Positions 24,461-32,965 of a stretch of 38,233 nucleotides of DNA are shown piece by piece. The translations under genes were made by a program, and so were the position numbers. The notes beneath the pieces were generated by a model. It saw only the letters and a program-made list of their open reading frames with translations. It made no database searches and was not told where the DNA came from. The stretch is from Candidatus Thorarchaeota archaeon (GTDB taxonomy: Archaea; Asgardarchaeota; Thorarchaeia; Thorarchaeales; Thorarchaeaceae). The stretch spans positions 1 to 38,233 of the forward strand of contig JAUWOU010000016.1 in NCBI GenBank assembly GCA_030612005.1, given 5' to 3'. Numbering within the stretch: position 1 is the first letter of the stretch; the number at the start of each line of letters is the position of its first letter.

Positions 24461-24925
24461 CTATCCTAGGTATGGTTGAATGAGTATACTGATTTCACGG
24501 TCCAGTAGCGTGGTATTTTTCTTCTGTCCGAAATCTATCCTGAGAACGGTAAAAGTCTCTTCATAGTCATCATCGAACCAAATCCTCATCCACACGCTCA
24601 ATAGATTCTCATCCATGATGGTCATGTTTCTAGTGTGTTCTTCATCTGCTGAAGGCTGTACCAGCATTGAAACTCCAGCCCAACTACTGACTGCCTCTGC
24701 TGCATCCTGATGTGAACTGTAGAAATTCAGATGCAGCCAAAACTCTTCTTCTAGTGGTAATATCCAAACTGTAAGAGAGTGAGATATCTCGTATTCCGAG
24801 TTGCTATCATAGCTGAGATTGGGTATGATAATGACTAATTGGAAAACGATAATCATGATGACTATACAGGTAATCCGTTTTCTGTCTCTATAGAACAGTT
24901 CTCTCTTAATCTCTGAATCTTCCAT
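24461..24925 (-). CDS. Single-pass membrane protein, extracellular domain unknown
   Basis: A 154-aa protein. Residues 1-17 are charged, residues ~18-36 form a membrane helix (ITCIVIMIIVFQLVIIIPN), and the rest is a predicted outside domain rich in Trp, Ser and acidic residues (EEFWLHLNFYSSHQ; WAGVSMLVQPSADEE; VWMRIWFDDDYEET). No family recognised. Positioned between two other envelope genes of the same presumed operon. Confidence 0.7.
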   Translation of the reverse strand: MEDSEIKRELFYRDRKRITCIVIMIIVFQLVIIIPNLSYDSNSEYEISHSLTVWILPLEEEFWLHLNFYSSHQDAAEAVSSWAGVSMLVQPSADEEHTRNMTIMDENLLSVWMRIWFDDDYEETFTVLRIDFGQKKNTTLLDREISILIQPYLG

Positions 24926-24949
24926 AACCCAACCAAAGGATAATACTCG

Positions 24950-25837
24950 TTACAGAGCTTTTGTGTTTTTGGGCTCAATTGAGTCTTCTTGCCTACTCTG
25001 CCTAGTTGACCTGCGAATTACAATTAACATAAGAACAATTCCCGTCAATACAGGCATGATGAACAATGGATGAAGGTAGTATACAAATGGGTTCTGAACT
25101 ATCATTCCTGCTCTTACAAACATCGTGAGTTTTGGTCGGTTCTCAACTGGTCCATCGAAGGAATCTAGCACGATCCGCGTATCCTGTTTTGCGGTGATTG
25201 CAAACCCAATGATGCCATACAGGAGCTCTTGTGTCAAACCTCCTGGACCAAAGATACGAACTGAATAACTCCCGTTTGAATTGACTGGCAAACTTGTAAA
25301 TGGTACTGGCTCATAGGGGGGCATACTTGAGTAGGTCAAGTTATCGAAGTCTGTTGCAAACGGATCCCAGAAATCATCTGCGTCAATAATATGTAGCTCA
25401 ATTTCACCCATAGATACAACACCGCAATGAAAACTGAAGAGCACGTCAACCAAACTCCCACCTCCTGGTGGAGGTATGTAGAAGAATTCGAAGAAGCCAA
25501 CCTCGGAAATTTCCTCAGAACCCTGTGAATAGTTACTGACTCTGAGGAAGTGCTCATTGGAGTATTCTTGTTCGTAACTAGAGCTTACAAATGTGTCTTC
25601 ACCAGAATCAAGCTCCACTATACCTCTAGGGGGATTTATGTAGATGAAGTAGATGCCTAGCAATAAAGGCGTGAGGAAGAGGAATACGATCACAGCACTA
25701 GCAGCGATCTGAACCCGTTTAGAGATCAAGTCTAGTTTTAACCGGCGCAATGAAAGTGTTCTTGGTCCGATAGAAGGTGGAATCCGGCAAGCACTCTCAA
25801 CGGAGCTCATTTTAATCCATTCCCGTTCATCTGTCAT
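24950..25837 (-). CDS. Membrane protein with large extracellular domain
   Basis: A 295-aa protein with a cytoplasmic head, a membrane helix at about 40-65 (AASAVIVFLFLTPLLLGIYF), a ~190-residue outside domain (Gly/Pro/Ser-rich, with PPPGGGSLVDVLFSF and YSVRIFGPGGLTQELL) and a C-terminal helix (FIMPVLTGIVLMLIVI) followed by a basic/acidic tail. The outside part is beta-strand-rich, so an Ig- or jelly-roll-like sensor is possible; I recognise no family. It starts seven bases after the regulator gene's stop, indicating co-transcription. Confidence 0.72.
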   Translation of the reverse strand: MTDEREWIKMSSVESACRIPPSIGPRTLSLRRLKLDLISKRVQIAASAVIVFLFLTPLLLGIYFIYINPPRGIVELDSGEDTFVSSSYEQEYSNEHFLRVSNYSQGSEEISEVGFFEFFYIPPPGGGSLVDVLFSFHCGVVSMGEIELHIIDADDFWDPFATDFDNLTYSSMPPYEPVPFTSLPVNSNGSYSVRIFGPGGLTQELLYGIIGFAITAKQDTRIVLDSFDGPVENRPKLTMFVRAGMIVQNPFVYYLHPLFIMPVLTGIVLMLIVIRRSTRQSRQEDSIEPKNTKAL

Positions 25838-25844
25838 TGTCGCA

Positions 25845-26324
25845 TCAACTCCAATTCAATCGCTCCATAACATTGTCAAAAAGATGAGCTGCTGCTTCTG
25901 TAGGGGGAATACTATTAGGTATCTGGACTTGCCATTCCTCAGCAAGTACCTGTAATATTCTATGACATTCATCATTCTTCTCGCATTCCTCGCAGGGTCC
26001 AACGTGGTCAAACCACGTATTGACACCATATGATGGTGAATATGTAATATACGTCTTCGACTTATGCATAGGAGAGTAGCCAATGGCAAAACCATACTTT
26101 CCACTAAGATTTGAAACCTCGATCCTCATGACATTGGCAGTGTTTCTGAGTAATCGTTCTATTCTTTGCTCTGCGATACGTTGAGCCTTGCTGATGTAAG
26201 GTCGAGAAACCTGCAGTTTCTCTGCTATTGTAGACGGATTGGTCTTCTGACGTCTCTTGAGCCAGATGATGTCCTGCTGTTTTGTTGGAAACCGTAATGA
26301 CCTTAGCACTTCATTCAACCACAC
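25845..26324 (-). CDS. Helix-turn-helix regulator with cysteine cluster
   Basis: A 159-aa protein. Residues ~15-60 (QQDIIWLKRRQKTNPSTIAE, then VSRPYISKAQRIAEQRI) form a helix-turn-helix resembling sigma-70 region 4/LuxR-type or archaeal Tfx-like regulators. The C-terminal half contains CEECEKNDEC (about 113-122), a likely zinc or redox site. It is the first gene of a four-gene membrane operon. The start is GTG, seven bases inside a perfect palindrome at 26331-26349, suggesting autoregulation. Confidence 0.8.
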   Translation of the reverse strand: MWLNEVLRSLRFPTKQQDIIWLKRRQKTNPSTIAEKLQVSRPYISKAQRIAEQRIERLLRNTANVMRIEVSNLSGKYGFAIGYSPMHKSKTYITYSPSYGVNTWFDHVGPCEECEKNDECHRILQVLAEEWQVQIPNSIPPTEAAAHLFDNVMERLNWS

Positions 26325-26330
26325 AATGAG

Positions 26331-26349
26331 TTAACCATATTCTGGTTAA
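26331..26349. promoter_or_regulatory. Operator-like palindrome upstream of HTH gene
   Basis: TTAACCATATTCTGGTTAA has perfect 7-base arms around TATTC. It lies six bases upstream of the GTG start of the regulator, between a TATA-like ACTTATTATG (minus strand, about 26354-26363) and the start codon. This is the position where archaeal repressors block transcription. The rest of 26325-26485 holds only AT-rich sequence. Confidence 0.65.
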
Positions 26350-26485
26350 TTATCATAATAAGTTTTTGGTCTCAAATTCCGTTCTAGAGGACAATTGAAA
26401 GCAGCGCTTAGAATGAATCCGATTCAGTCTTAGAAATAATATGGCTGAGGGAGAGAATTTCAGATTCCGAGCTAGGATTCAATCA

Positions 26486-26809
26486 CTATTCATTGATTCG
26501 AAAATAGAAGGAAATACCCGAAATCAGGCCGCCTATAGAAGATATTCCAGTTAGGATGAGTACATCTTCAAAGGTCATAGGTGTTGTAGCAACTGACACC
26601 ACGATGCTATACCAAAAGAGCCCTGTAACAATAATCAATACGCCAAATATTATACCTACCACTCGAATATCTCGTTCTTTCATGAGAAAATCTTCTTTTT
26701 CTCTGAATCCAATCACCTTTGCAATCCTTGTCAACATTGAATCTGAGGAACCTCCTCCCAATATTGAAACTCCATTCCTTTCTCCACTATTAGGATCGAA
26801 GCCTTCCAC
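26486..26809 (-). CDS. Small two-helix membrane protein
   Basis: A 107-aa frame from a GTG at 26809. The C-terminal 65 residues contain two membrane helices (VVGIIFGVLIIVTGLFWYSI and LILTGISSIGGLISGISFYF). An internal ATG at 26683 (MKERDIRVVG) would give a compact 65-aa form; the N-terminal 42 residues are charged and look coding (MLTRIAKVIGFREKEDF) but the start is uncertain. No family recognised. It lies between the regulator operon and the tRNA-Gly gene, whose promoter region abuts its 5' end. Confidence 0.6.
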   Translation of the reverse strand: MEGFDPNSGERNGVSILGGGSSDSMLTRIAKVIGFREKEDFLMKERDIRVVGIIFGVLIIVTGLFWYSIVVSVATTPMTFEDVLILTGISSIGGLISGISFYFRINE

Positions 26810-26879
26810 TGACCTGTCTGTAGGTTCTCTCTATCATAACTCTTAAATCATAACCGCAGACAATCGACTTTCGATGACT

Positions 26880-26956
26880 GCGGCCATAGTCTAGTCTGGT
26901 TATGATCCGAGCCTTCCAAGCTCGTAACCCGGGTTCGAATCCCGGTGGCCGCACCA
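26880..26956 (+). tRNA. tRNA-Gly (UCC), CCA encoded
   Basis: Cloverleaf is complete: acceptor GCGGCCA (26880-26886) pairs with TGGCCGC (26946-26952), discriminator A, encoded CCA 26954-26956. D-arm begins TAGTCTAGTCTGG. The anticodon stem CGAGC/GCTCG closes loop CTTCCAA with anticodon TCC (Gly codons GGA/GGG). The T-arm is CCGGG-TTCGAAT-CCCGG. No intron. A TATA-like CTCTTAAATC lies ~35 bases upstream. Three further partial copies of related tRNA-Gly genes are in this window. Confidence 0.95.
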
Positions 26957-27049
26957 ATTTTCTACCTGGACTGCATATTTTTATGTTGGGACCGACTCGT
27001 CACCCTACTATTACGGCGATTACTATGTATCTTGGAAAGTGAAAGAGTA

Positions 27050-28255
27050 ATGATGAAGAAACTTTTTGGGAGGTCAACTCCCAAGTTGCTAGCTTGGGTT
27101 GCCCTTCTCATCATCTTGACTCCGACAGTTTCTGGCGTAGTCTTTCCAAGCACTACATTCACTGGCTCATCCTTCATCCCTGCACAGAGTGAAACCATTT
27201 GGGAGGTTCTGGACCACGACTATGTAGTTGATAATGTCATTCCTTGGGATATCGCCTTTGTCAACGAAACACACGGTTGGGTCTTGAGCCAAAACCGGAC
27301 AAGTTTCGCACATGGTATCATCTTGAATACTGTGAACAGCGGTGACTCTTGGCAACTTCAATACTCCAATGCTTCTCAGAGCTTTTCTAAGATTGCTATT
27401 ATTGATACTGATACTCTTTGGGTGAGTGGTACTGATGGTCTATTCTATACTGAAGACTGTGGTCAAACATGGAACATGATTGTGGTCGAAGGATCGAGTA
27501 CTGCGTTTTATGACATATTCTTCCTCAATGAAACACACGGTTGGACTGGTGATGGTGAAGACATGTACAAGACCACTGATGGTGGTCAGACTTGGCAATC
27601 AGTATTCTCTTGGATCTCACACGACAAAGCAAGAAGGATTCATTTTATCACAGATCTTGAGGGGTGGGCAATTGGCTTCTATGGACTCTACCATACTACG
27701 GATGGTGGTGATACATGGGAAGAGCAGTTTGAATACGGTGGCTGGGCAATATCCTTCGTGAGCGATTCTGAAGCATGGGCAGTGTCAGATGGGAGGCTCA
27801 CACACATGACAGATGGTGAAACGTGGGTGGAACAACCAATCCCTCGCTCATCTCCCATTTCTTCGGTAACACCTTACTTCACTGACATCTTGTTCTTGGA
27901 TGCTGACAATGGGTGGTTTGTGGGCGGCGAAACCGAAGTTGCCTATACACCCAATGGAGGTAGGGATTGGTATGCACAGGATTTTCCTCACGATACTCGG
28001 GTAACAGCAGTAGATTTCATCAATGTCACTCATGGTTGGGCTGCTGGATCGGGAGGGTATATCTACCGCACAACACAAGGTAACAATCTCGGCACACGAC
28101 TCTGGACCGGAATGACCGATCCCATTGTCTTATCGATTGTTGGAGCATTTGCAGCAGTAGTGTTGATAATCAGTGGATTCTTCATTCGTCGCCGAAGAAG
28201 GAAAGCAGTATATCGTTTACCTGATTTGGTTTCGGAATCTCCCAGAATTGAATGA
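27050..28255 (+). CDS. Secreted, membrane-anchored Ycf48/BNR-type propeller
   Basis: A 401-aa protein with signal peptide (LLAWVALLIILTPTVSGVVF), then about six repeats with 'HGW...G....T.DGG.TW' pattern: NETHGWTGDGEDMYKTTDGG, ITDLEGWAIGFYGLYHTTDG, INVTHGWAAGSGGYIYRTTQ and related units. This is the photosynthesis-assembly-factor Ycf48/BNR propeller type, common in extracellular proteins. A C-terminal helix (IVLSIVGAFAAVVLIISGFF) and RRRRRK anchor it in the membrane with the propeller outside. I start at ATG 27050; the upstream frame back to 26945 runs into the tRNA gene and is not credible. Confidence 0.85.
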   Translation: MMKKLFGRSTPKLLAWVALLIILTPTVSGVVFPSTTFTGSSFIPAQSETIWEVLDHDYVVDNVIPWDIAFVNETHGWVLSQNRTSFAHGIILNTVNSGDSWQLQYSNASQSFSKIAIIDTDTLWVSGTDGLFYTEDCGQTWNMIVVEGSSTAFYDIFFLNETHGWTGDGEDMYKTTDGGQTWQSVFSWISHDKARRIHFITDLEGWAIGFYGLYHTTDGGDTWEEQFEYGGWAISFVSDSEAWAVSDGRLTHMTDGETWVEQPIPRSSPISSVTPYFTDILFLDADNGWFVGGETEVAYTPNGGRDWYAQDFPHDTRVTAVDFINVTHGWAAGSGGYIYRTTQGNNLGTRLWTGMTDPIVLSIVGAFAAVVLIISGFFIRRRRRKAVYRLPDLVSESPRIE

Positions 28256-28307
28256 GTTAAAATTCATTTTCACAGAGTCAATTAGAAAGACCAACCAAGA
28301 TACAATA

Positions 28308-28351
28308 CTTCCAAGCTTCCGAGGCGGGTTCAAATCCCGCTGGCCGCACCA
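28308..28351 (+). pseudogene. tRNA-Gly (UCC) 3' half
   Basis: From the anticodon loop on: CTTCCAA (anticodon TCC), 3' stem GCTTC, variable CGAG, T-arm GCGGG-TTCAAAT-CCCGC, acceptor TGGCCGC, A, CCA. No 5' half is present directly upstream. It complements the 5' fragment at 23792-23817 and shares the first bases of its downstream flank (AATTT) with the intact gene. No GAAGC needed to complete the anticodon stem exists in the 20 bases before it. Confidence 0.8.
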
Positions 28352-28364
28352 ATTTGGTTTCTTA

Positions 28365-28865
28365 TTAGCTAATCTTGCTTGCAACACGTTCTGAAAGGGC
28401 TAGAGCATCTTCGTCACTTGGATTTCCCTTTAGGTATTCTGCTATAGATGTGGCAGCGCCTACAGAATCCCCCTGTTGTTCCCTACAAACTGAGGAATAA
28501 TACAGAGACCTGGTATGTCCGGGCATGACTTTGAGAATATAGTCTAGATATCTGAGGGCTTCTACCCACACCTCTTTTTCAATCAATTCCAGAGCGACTT
28601 CGAAATTCCTCTCAGTAATGGCATACAACCCATAGCGGCCCTGGTATCTGTACCATCCATTAATTGATTTAAAACCATAGACACCCAAAGGAACAAAGAA
28701 TCCGAGAAGGAGTGCAGTTACATCATCCCATGGAAGATATCCCCATCGGGATAATGCTAAACAAGTTAGGGCTGTGAAGACACTATTTGTGAGATACCAT
28801 ATCGCTTGCCATTTTGGATCACTTAGAGTCGCATTTGTTAATTCTCTCAGGTTCACAAGTATCAC
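28365..28865 (-). CDS. TPR-like membrane protein
   Basis: A 166-aa protein with two N-terminal membrane helices (IWYLTNSVFTALTCLALSRW and DVTALLLGFFVPLGVYGF) and a C-terminal cytoplasmic or outside helical region with two TPR-type repeats (VEALRYLDYILKVMPGHTRS, then LYYSSVCREQQGDSVGAATS). Complete with ATG start. No specific family. It follows the tRNA 3' half and is convergent with the propeller gene; topIB starts 136 bases away in the opposite direction. Confidence 0.72.
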   Translation of the reverse strand: MILVNLRELTNATLSDPKWQAIWYLTNSVFTALTCLALSRWGYLPWDDVTALLLGFFVPLGVYGFKSINGWYRYQGRYGLYAITERNFEVALELIEKEVWVEALRYLDYILKVMPGHTRSLYYSSVCREQQGDSVGAATSIAEYLKGNPSDEDALALSERVASKIS

Positions 28866-29000
28866 TCAATCGTACCCTACTAATTATAGTAAAAAGTAGA
28901 ATGATTTGCGCTATCTGAATGCTATATTTCTCAACTGTTTGATTCGACAGCACAATCCTTTTGTTACCACCAATAAAACGTTCACCTACGAGGACTCTTC

Positions 29001-31013
29001 ATGGAAACACTAAAACACAATGGAATTCTTGTCATTGAACCTCCACAAGCACGTGGTCTAAAGATAACTGCGCGTGGGAGAGAGATAATCTTGTCTCAGC
29101 TCCAAGAAGAGATGGCTGTGGCTTGGGTCAAGAAGATTGGAACTCCATATGTTGAAGATCCTGTATTTGGACGGAATTTTATGACAGCTTTTAGCAAGGC
29201 TCTCGGAGTACGTCCCGTTTTGCAGATCGATGAAATAGATTTTGATGAAGTAATTCAAGTAGTGGGGATGGAGCGTGCAGAGAAGGAGAATATGTCTCCT
29301 GAAGAGAAAAAAACAGTACGTGAAGAAAGAAAAGCCATCCTGGCGGAATTAAAGGAAAAATACGGATTCGCAATTGTAGATGGGGAGCGAATGGAACTTG
29401 GTAATTACCAGACTGAACCTTCTGGCATCTTCATGGGCCGTGGAGAGCATCCCTTGAGAGGAAAATGGAAACAGGGTGCCACTCAGAAAGACATCTCATT
29501 GAATATCGATCCTGAAGCTGCGAAACATCTTGAAGGTGATTGGAAAGAACTCTGTTGGGCTCCTGAAACCATGTGGATTGCCAAGTGGATGGATGAATTA
29601 ACTGGCAAAGTGAAGTACATCTGGTTACATGACAGTACTCCCATCAAGCAAGAACGTGAAGCTGCTAAATTCGTTAAAGCAGTGAAGGTTGAACGCAGAA
29701 TCGATGAAATCCGCGAGCACATCATGGATGGGCTCACCTCTGAAATACCAAAGCGTCGATTGGTTGCAGTAGCCTGTTACTTGATTGATAATCTAAGTTT
29801 GAGGGTTGGAGATGAAAAGGACCCGGAGGAAGCAGACACAGTTGGAGCAACCACACTCCGTGCAGAGCATTTGAAATTCAAGGCTACCTCAATTGTCTTT
29901 GATTTCCTTGGAAAAGATAGTGTTTCTTGGCACAAGGAGATAGAACCTCATCCTGATGTTTACACAGTACTAAAGGAACTTCATGATAACGCACTTGAAC
30001 GAATTGAATCTTTCAAGGGTCGAAAAAGCAAGAAGACTAGGGCTGACTCGAAGAAGCTTGCCCAGATATTCCTGAGCGTTAACAGTACACATGTCAACCG
30101 ATTTCTGAGTGAAGTGTACCCTGAGCTCACAGCGAAAGTTTTCAGAACTTATCATGCATCAACAATAATGCGTGAGGAACTCAAAACAAGCAAGGCAAAG
30201 AAGACCGATCCTGAATTCATCAAGAAAGCAGCCTTCAAACGAGCTAACCTCGAAGTTGCCCGTGTAATGAACCACACAAAGCAAGCTCCAAAGGGCTGGA
30301 ATCGTAGTGCTGATAGATATCGCGATAGAATCAAGAAAGCTGAAGTCAGGGTACAGAAAGCTAAGATCAATCTGAAGAATCAGCAATCTCGTTTTAGGAA
30401 GATAAAGAAGAAAGAAGCTAGTGATCGTGCAAAGAAACAAGAGCTGATTAAGAAGAAGAAGGAAACCCTTGAGAAGTATAGGATATCAGTTGCATCATGG
30501 CGTGAGCGCCGCGATAAAGCAAAGGCCACTCGGGATAATGCCCGCGGTCAAAAGAGTCGCACAAGATCAAGTAAACGTAAAGGTAAGAGTACCAAGAAGG
30601 AGCGATTAGAAGAAGCTCAGGAACGTATCGAGCGGTCCAGAGACCGACTTGACAAAGCTGAAAATGGCTTAGTTAGTGCACGAGAACGCTATCAGAAGAG
30701 TAAAGATTCCCTTGAAAAACAACAACAGGCTCTAGCTAGCTGGAAAGAATCTTCAGCTAAGCGTATCGCTGCAGGTGAGAAGTCTGTAAAGACTGCCAAA
30801 GAACGAGTGACAAAAGCGGAGCATGCAAAGAAGAAGATTGAGATTGATTTCACTCTTGCAAAGGAAAGCCGGACTTGGAATCTCGGTACTTCTCTGAAAT
30901 CATACATTCATCCTAAAATCATATACAAATGGTCTCAGAGAGTAGACTACGATTGGAGAAAAGTTTACAGTAAAACCCTTCAGAGGAAATTCGAGGGTTG
31001 GATTGACAAATAA
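29001..31013 (+). CDS. top1B: Eukaryote-type DNA topoisomerase IB
   Basis: Relaxes supercoiled DNA by a 3'-phosphotyrosyl intermediate. The core domain covers about residues 40-430 (ETMWIAKWMDELTGKVKYIW; catalytic Arg268 in NLSLRVGDEKDPEEADTVGA, then TTLRAEHLKF). A long Lys/Arg/Glu coiled-coil linker spans about 430-615, and the C-terminal domain holds catalytic Tyr635 in LGTSLKSYIHPKI, matching the eukaryotic 'LGTSKINYLDPRI'. At 670 aa and with core-linker-C-terminal order, it is a full Top1B like those in Thaumarchaeota and eukaryotes, but lacks the long eukaryotic N-terminal tail. ATG start; the stop abuts that of the convergent DUF362 gene. Confidence 0.94.
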   Translation: METLKHNGILVIEPPQARGLKITARGREIILSQLQEEMAVAWVKKIGTPYVEDPVFGRNFMTAFSKALGVRPVLQIDEIDFDEVIQVVGMERAEKENMSPEEKKTVREERKAILAELKEKYGFAIVDGERMELGNYQTEPSGIFMGRGEHPLRGKWKQGATQKDISLNIDPEAAKHLEGDWKELCWAPETMWIAKWMDELTGKVKYIWLHDSTPIKQEREAAKFVKAVKVERRIDEIREHIMDGLTSEIPKRRLVAVACYLIDNLSLRVGDEKDPEEADTVGATTLRAEHLKFKATSIVFDFLGKDSVSWHKEIEPHPDVYTVLKELHDNALERIESFKGRKSKKTRADSKKLAQIFLSVNSTHVNRFLSEVYPELTAKVFRTYHASTIMREELKTSKAKKTDPEFIKKAAFKRANLEVARVMNHTKQAPKGWNRSADRYRDRIKKAEVRVQKAKINLKNQQSRFRKIKKKEASDRAKKQELIKKKKETLEKYRISVASWRERRDKAKATRDNARGQKSRTRSSKRKGKSTKKERLEEAQERIERSRDRLDKAENGLVSARERYQKSKDSLEKQQQALASWKESSAKRIAAGEKSVKTAKERVTKAEHAKKKIEIDFTLAKESRTWNLGTSLKSYIHPKIIYKWSQRVDYDWRKVYSKTLQRKFEGWIDK

Positions 31014-31877
31014 TCACGGTGGACTGAATTTCACACTAACATCTTCAATACTTTCACCAATTACGAGTGGGTCAAGTACTCCAAGATTATGTTTACTTGA
31101 TTTCACTAGATGGCCAACATCCAATGGTTCAAGCTCAAAGATACGCGTCATTGTGGCATCTACTGATACCGGTTGCCTTCCCAGAATGAAAGATCCAATT
31201 CTGTGTTTTTTTGGACCATTCCAGTCCTCAACACCTACTCTTGCATCTACAATATTCAGTTCAGGTCTGAGAATGCGTGCAAGATCTGTGATAATTTCAT
31301 GGATTTGTTTATGATAGACTGACATATCCTTTCTCGGAAGAACACCAAACAGGTTCTTCAAAGCCCCAGTGATATATGAGAGTTCATGGGTTTTTGCTAC
31401 AGCTACTGAAATGAAATAATGGGGACTTGTGAGGATATCCGGTAGTTCTGGGTCCTTGAAGTATTCCCCATCGAATGAAATCTTTGTAAGCGGTAAGCTA
31501 GAAAGATTTACAGTTGCAACATCAAATCCAGAACTTTGCTTGTTCTCACAGAACTCAGCATATCCGAATTTCACAAAGACTTCTTCCGCGTTCTTACTTT
31601 GACTGTCTGATTCAATAATCTTGATTGATAGTTTAGAATCTATTTCAAAAAGTAAGTCGATTATTGCTTTGACTACTTCAATATCTGTTACAGAGTGACC
31701 TGTTCCATCCTTAATCGTACAGATATTCGGTTTTACCAAGACTGGTGATTTTAGTTCTCCGAAACCACCTATATGATCAAGACCCTCTTCGAGTGTACTT
31801 CGAATATCTTCTCTGTATTTGACAAGAGCAACTGAGTCCAAGTTTGGTTTCCTCAAACTCACCCTAACTAAGTGCAA
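31014..31877 (-). CDS. DUF362-family protein
   Basis: A 287-aa protein with the DUF362 layout: VLVKPNICTIKDGTGHSVTD near residue 47, IKIIESDSQSKNAEEVF, AVAKTHELSYITGALKNLFG (the conserved K-x-H/ALKN segment) and LNIVDARVGVEDWNGP. Some DUF362 proteins carry ferredoxin-type clusters; no Cys cluster is present here (one Cys in NICT, one in EFCENK), so that variant is excluded. Biochemical role is unknown. Stop adjacent to topIB stop; the upstream membrane protein gene (31903) is 25 bases away on the same strand. Confidence 0.85.
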   Translation of the reverse strand: MHLVRVSLRKPNLDSVALVKYREDIRSTLEEGLDHIGGFGELKSPVLVKPNICTIKDGTGHSVTDIEVVKAIIDLLFEIDSKLSIKIIESDSQSKNAEEVFVKFGYAEFCENKQSSGFDVATVNLSSLPLTKISFDGEYFKDPELPDILTSPHYFISVAVAKTHELSYITGALKNLFGVLPRKDMSVYHKQIHEIITDLARILRPELNIVDARVGVEDWNGPKKHRIGSFILGRQPVSVDATMTRIFELEPLDVGHLVKSSKHNLGVLDPLVIGESIEDVSVKFSPP

Positions 31878-31902
31878 CTAAAGTACTCTTGCACCCAGGT
31901 AG

Positions 31903-32907
31903 TTATTCGTTTGGTCCTGAATCCTCAATCTTTGGTATCTTTGTTACTGACATATACTTAGATACTTCATCAACTAACCCATGCATAAGATCGCAGAGAC
32001 TCTCAGGGACTGCTAGATTCCACCGAGCTCTCATCTTATTCATGTCATAACGCACCCGAATGAATGAATTCATGTCAATCTCATCCACAATGAGATGGGT
32101 GTCTTTTCCAGCAACATCTATTATTTCATCTTTCCGAGTACCAAGTCCCTCAGAAAGATAGTAAGTATACTCGGGACCAATATTCTCCATTTTCTCTATA
32201 GTAATCTCTATCTCCATCACAGGTTTGGTCGAGGTTACTGCAAAGACATGAATATCATCAATAGCCTTCAGCATCTGACCCTCTCCAACCTTGTATTTGA
32301 CTATAATTGACGAAACGATGTCACATCGCTCGAGTTTTTCTAGCACATCAGATTTGTCTACATATTTGGTGATCCGATAATACAATGGATTTTTCACAAG
32401 TTTACTTTTCATTGATATTGCTTTGAATGCGAACCTGAATCCAACTATGTACAGAACGACAACAATAATTCCTTCAATGAGAAATGCAATGGTGGGGCCA
32501 ACACTTTCAATTCCGAAAAGAACTCCCCCTCCTAAGAATACTGAAGTAATAAAAATAATCATTAATCCACATCCATAGGCTGGGTGTCCTCCCAGTACAT
32601 CTGTTTCAAAATCCCCCTCATAATACGCTTGTCCAAAATCATCTAACGCTCGGATATCTTCTGTGAATTCTAGTCGATCGGGGTTAATTCTGGTTGCCCT
32701 CTTTTTCATAGCTCCAAAGAATCCCCCTATAAGACATGCACCCACTGGTGCAAAAATAATCATAAACATAACCTCTGGTTGATAGGGCGGTTCTCCTAAA
32801 GTAATACTAAAACTTTGTAGTATGAAAAGGCTCACGACTACAACGAAACCAATAATCGAGTAGAGATTCCATTTTCCTTGACCTCTAGTGTCTATTTCCT
32901 CGTACAT
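31903..32907 (-). CDS. Four-helix membrane protein with C-terminal soluble domain
   Basis: A 334-aa protein. Four membrane helices: YSIIGFVVVVSLFILQSFSI, VMFMIIFAPVGACLIGGFFG, LMIIFITSVFLGGGVLFGIE and AFLIEGIIVVVLYIVGFRFA. The last ~165 residues are soluble with mixed charge (VLEKLERCDIVSSIIVKYKV; TYYLSEGLGTRKDEIIDVAG). No family recognised. Upstream of the DUF362 gene on the same strand and possibly co-transcribed with it. The start ATG is unopposed by alternative starts nearby. Confidence 0.75.
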   Translation of the reverse strand: MYEEIDTRGQGKWNLYSIIGFVVVVSLFILQSFSITLGEPPYQPEVMFMIIFAPVGACLIGGFFGAMKKRATRINPDRLEFTEDIRALDDFGQAYYEGDFETDVLGGHPAYGCGLMIIFITSVFLGGGVLFGIESVGPTIAFLIEGIIVVVLYIVGFRFAFKAISMKSKLVKNPLYYRITKYVDKSDVLEKLERCDIVSSIIVKYKVGEGQMLKAIDDIHVFAVTSTKPVMEIEITIEKMENIGPEYTYYLSEGLGTRKDEIIDVAGKDTHLIVDEIDMNSFIRVRYDMNKMRARWNLAVPESLCDLMHGLVDEVSKYMSVTKIPKIEDSGPNE

Positions 32908-32965
32908 ACCACGCGCACGCTCATTCTTCTCGAGTTGTGAAAGAAGTTAAGGCTTGCGAAGAAAT

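Noticed and set aside
26945-27049. Longer start of the propeller protein at 26945
   Set aside because: It would begin inside the tRNA-Gly gene and place 35 odd residues before a clear signal peptide; ATG 27050 fits better.
23792-28351. A true split (trans-spliced) tRNA-Gly from the 5' and 3' halves
   Set aside because: The 5' anticodon strand (GAAGC) is missing from both the end of the 5' part and the bases before the 3' part, and no complementary extensions are seen. A broken gene is simpler.
31014-31877. Ferredoxin-type DUF362 protein
   Set aside because: No CxxCxxC clusters are present; it is the short, cluster-free variant.
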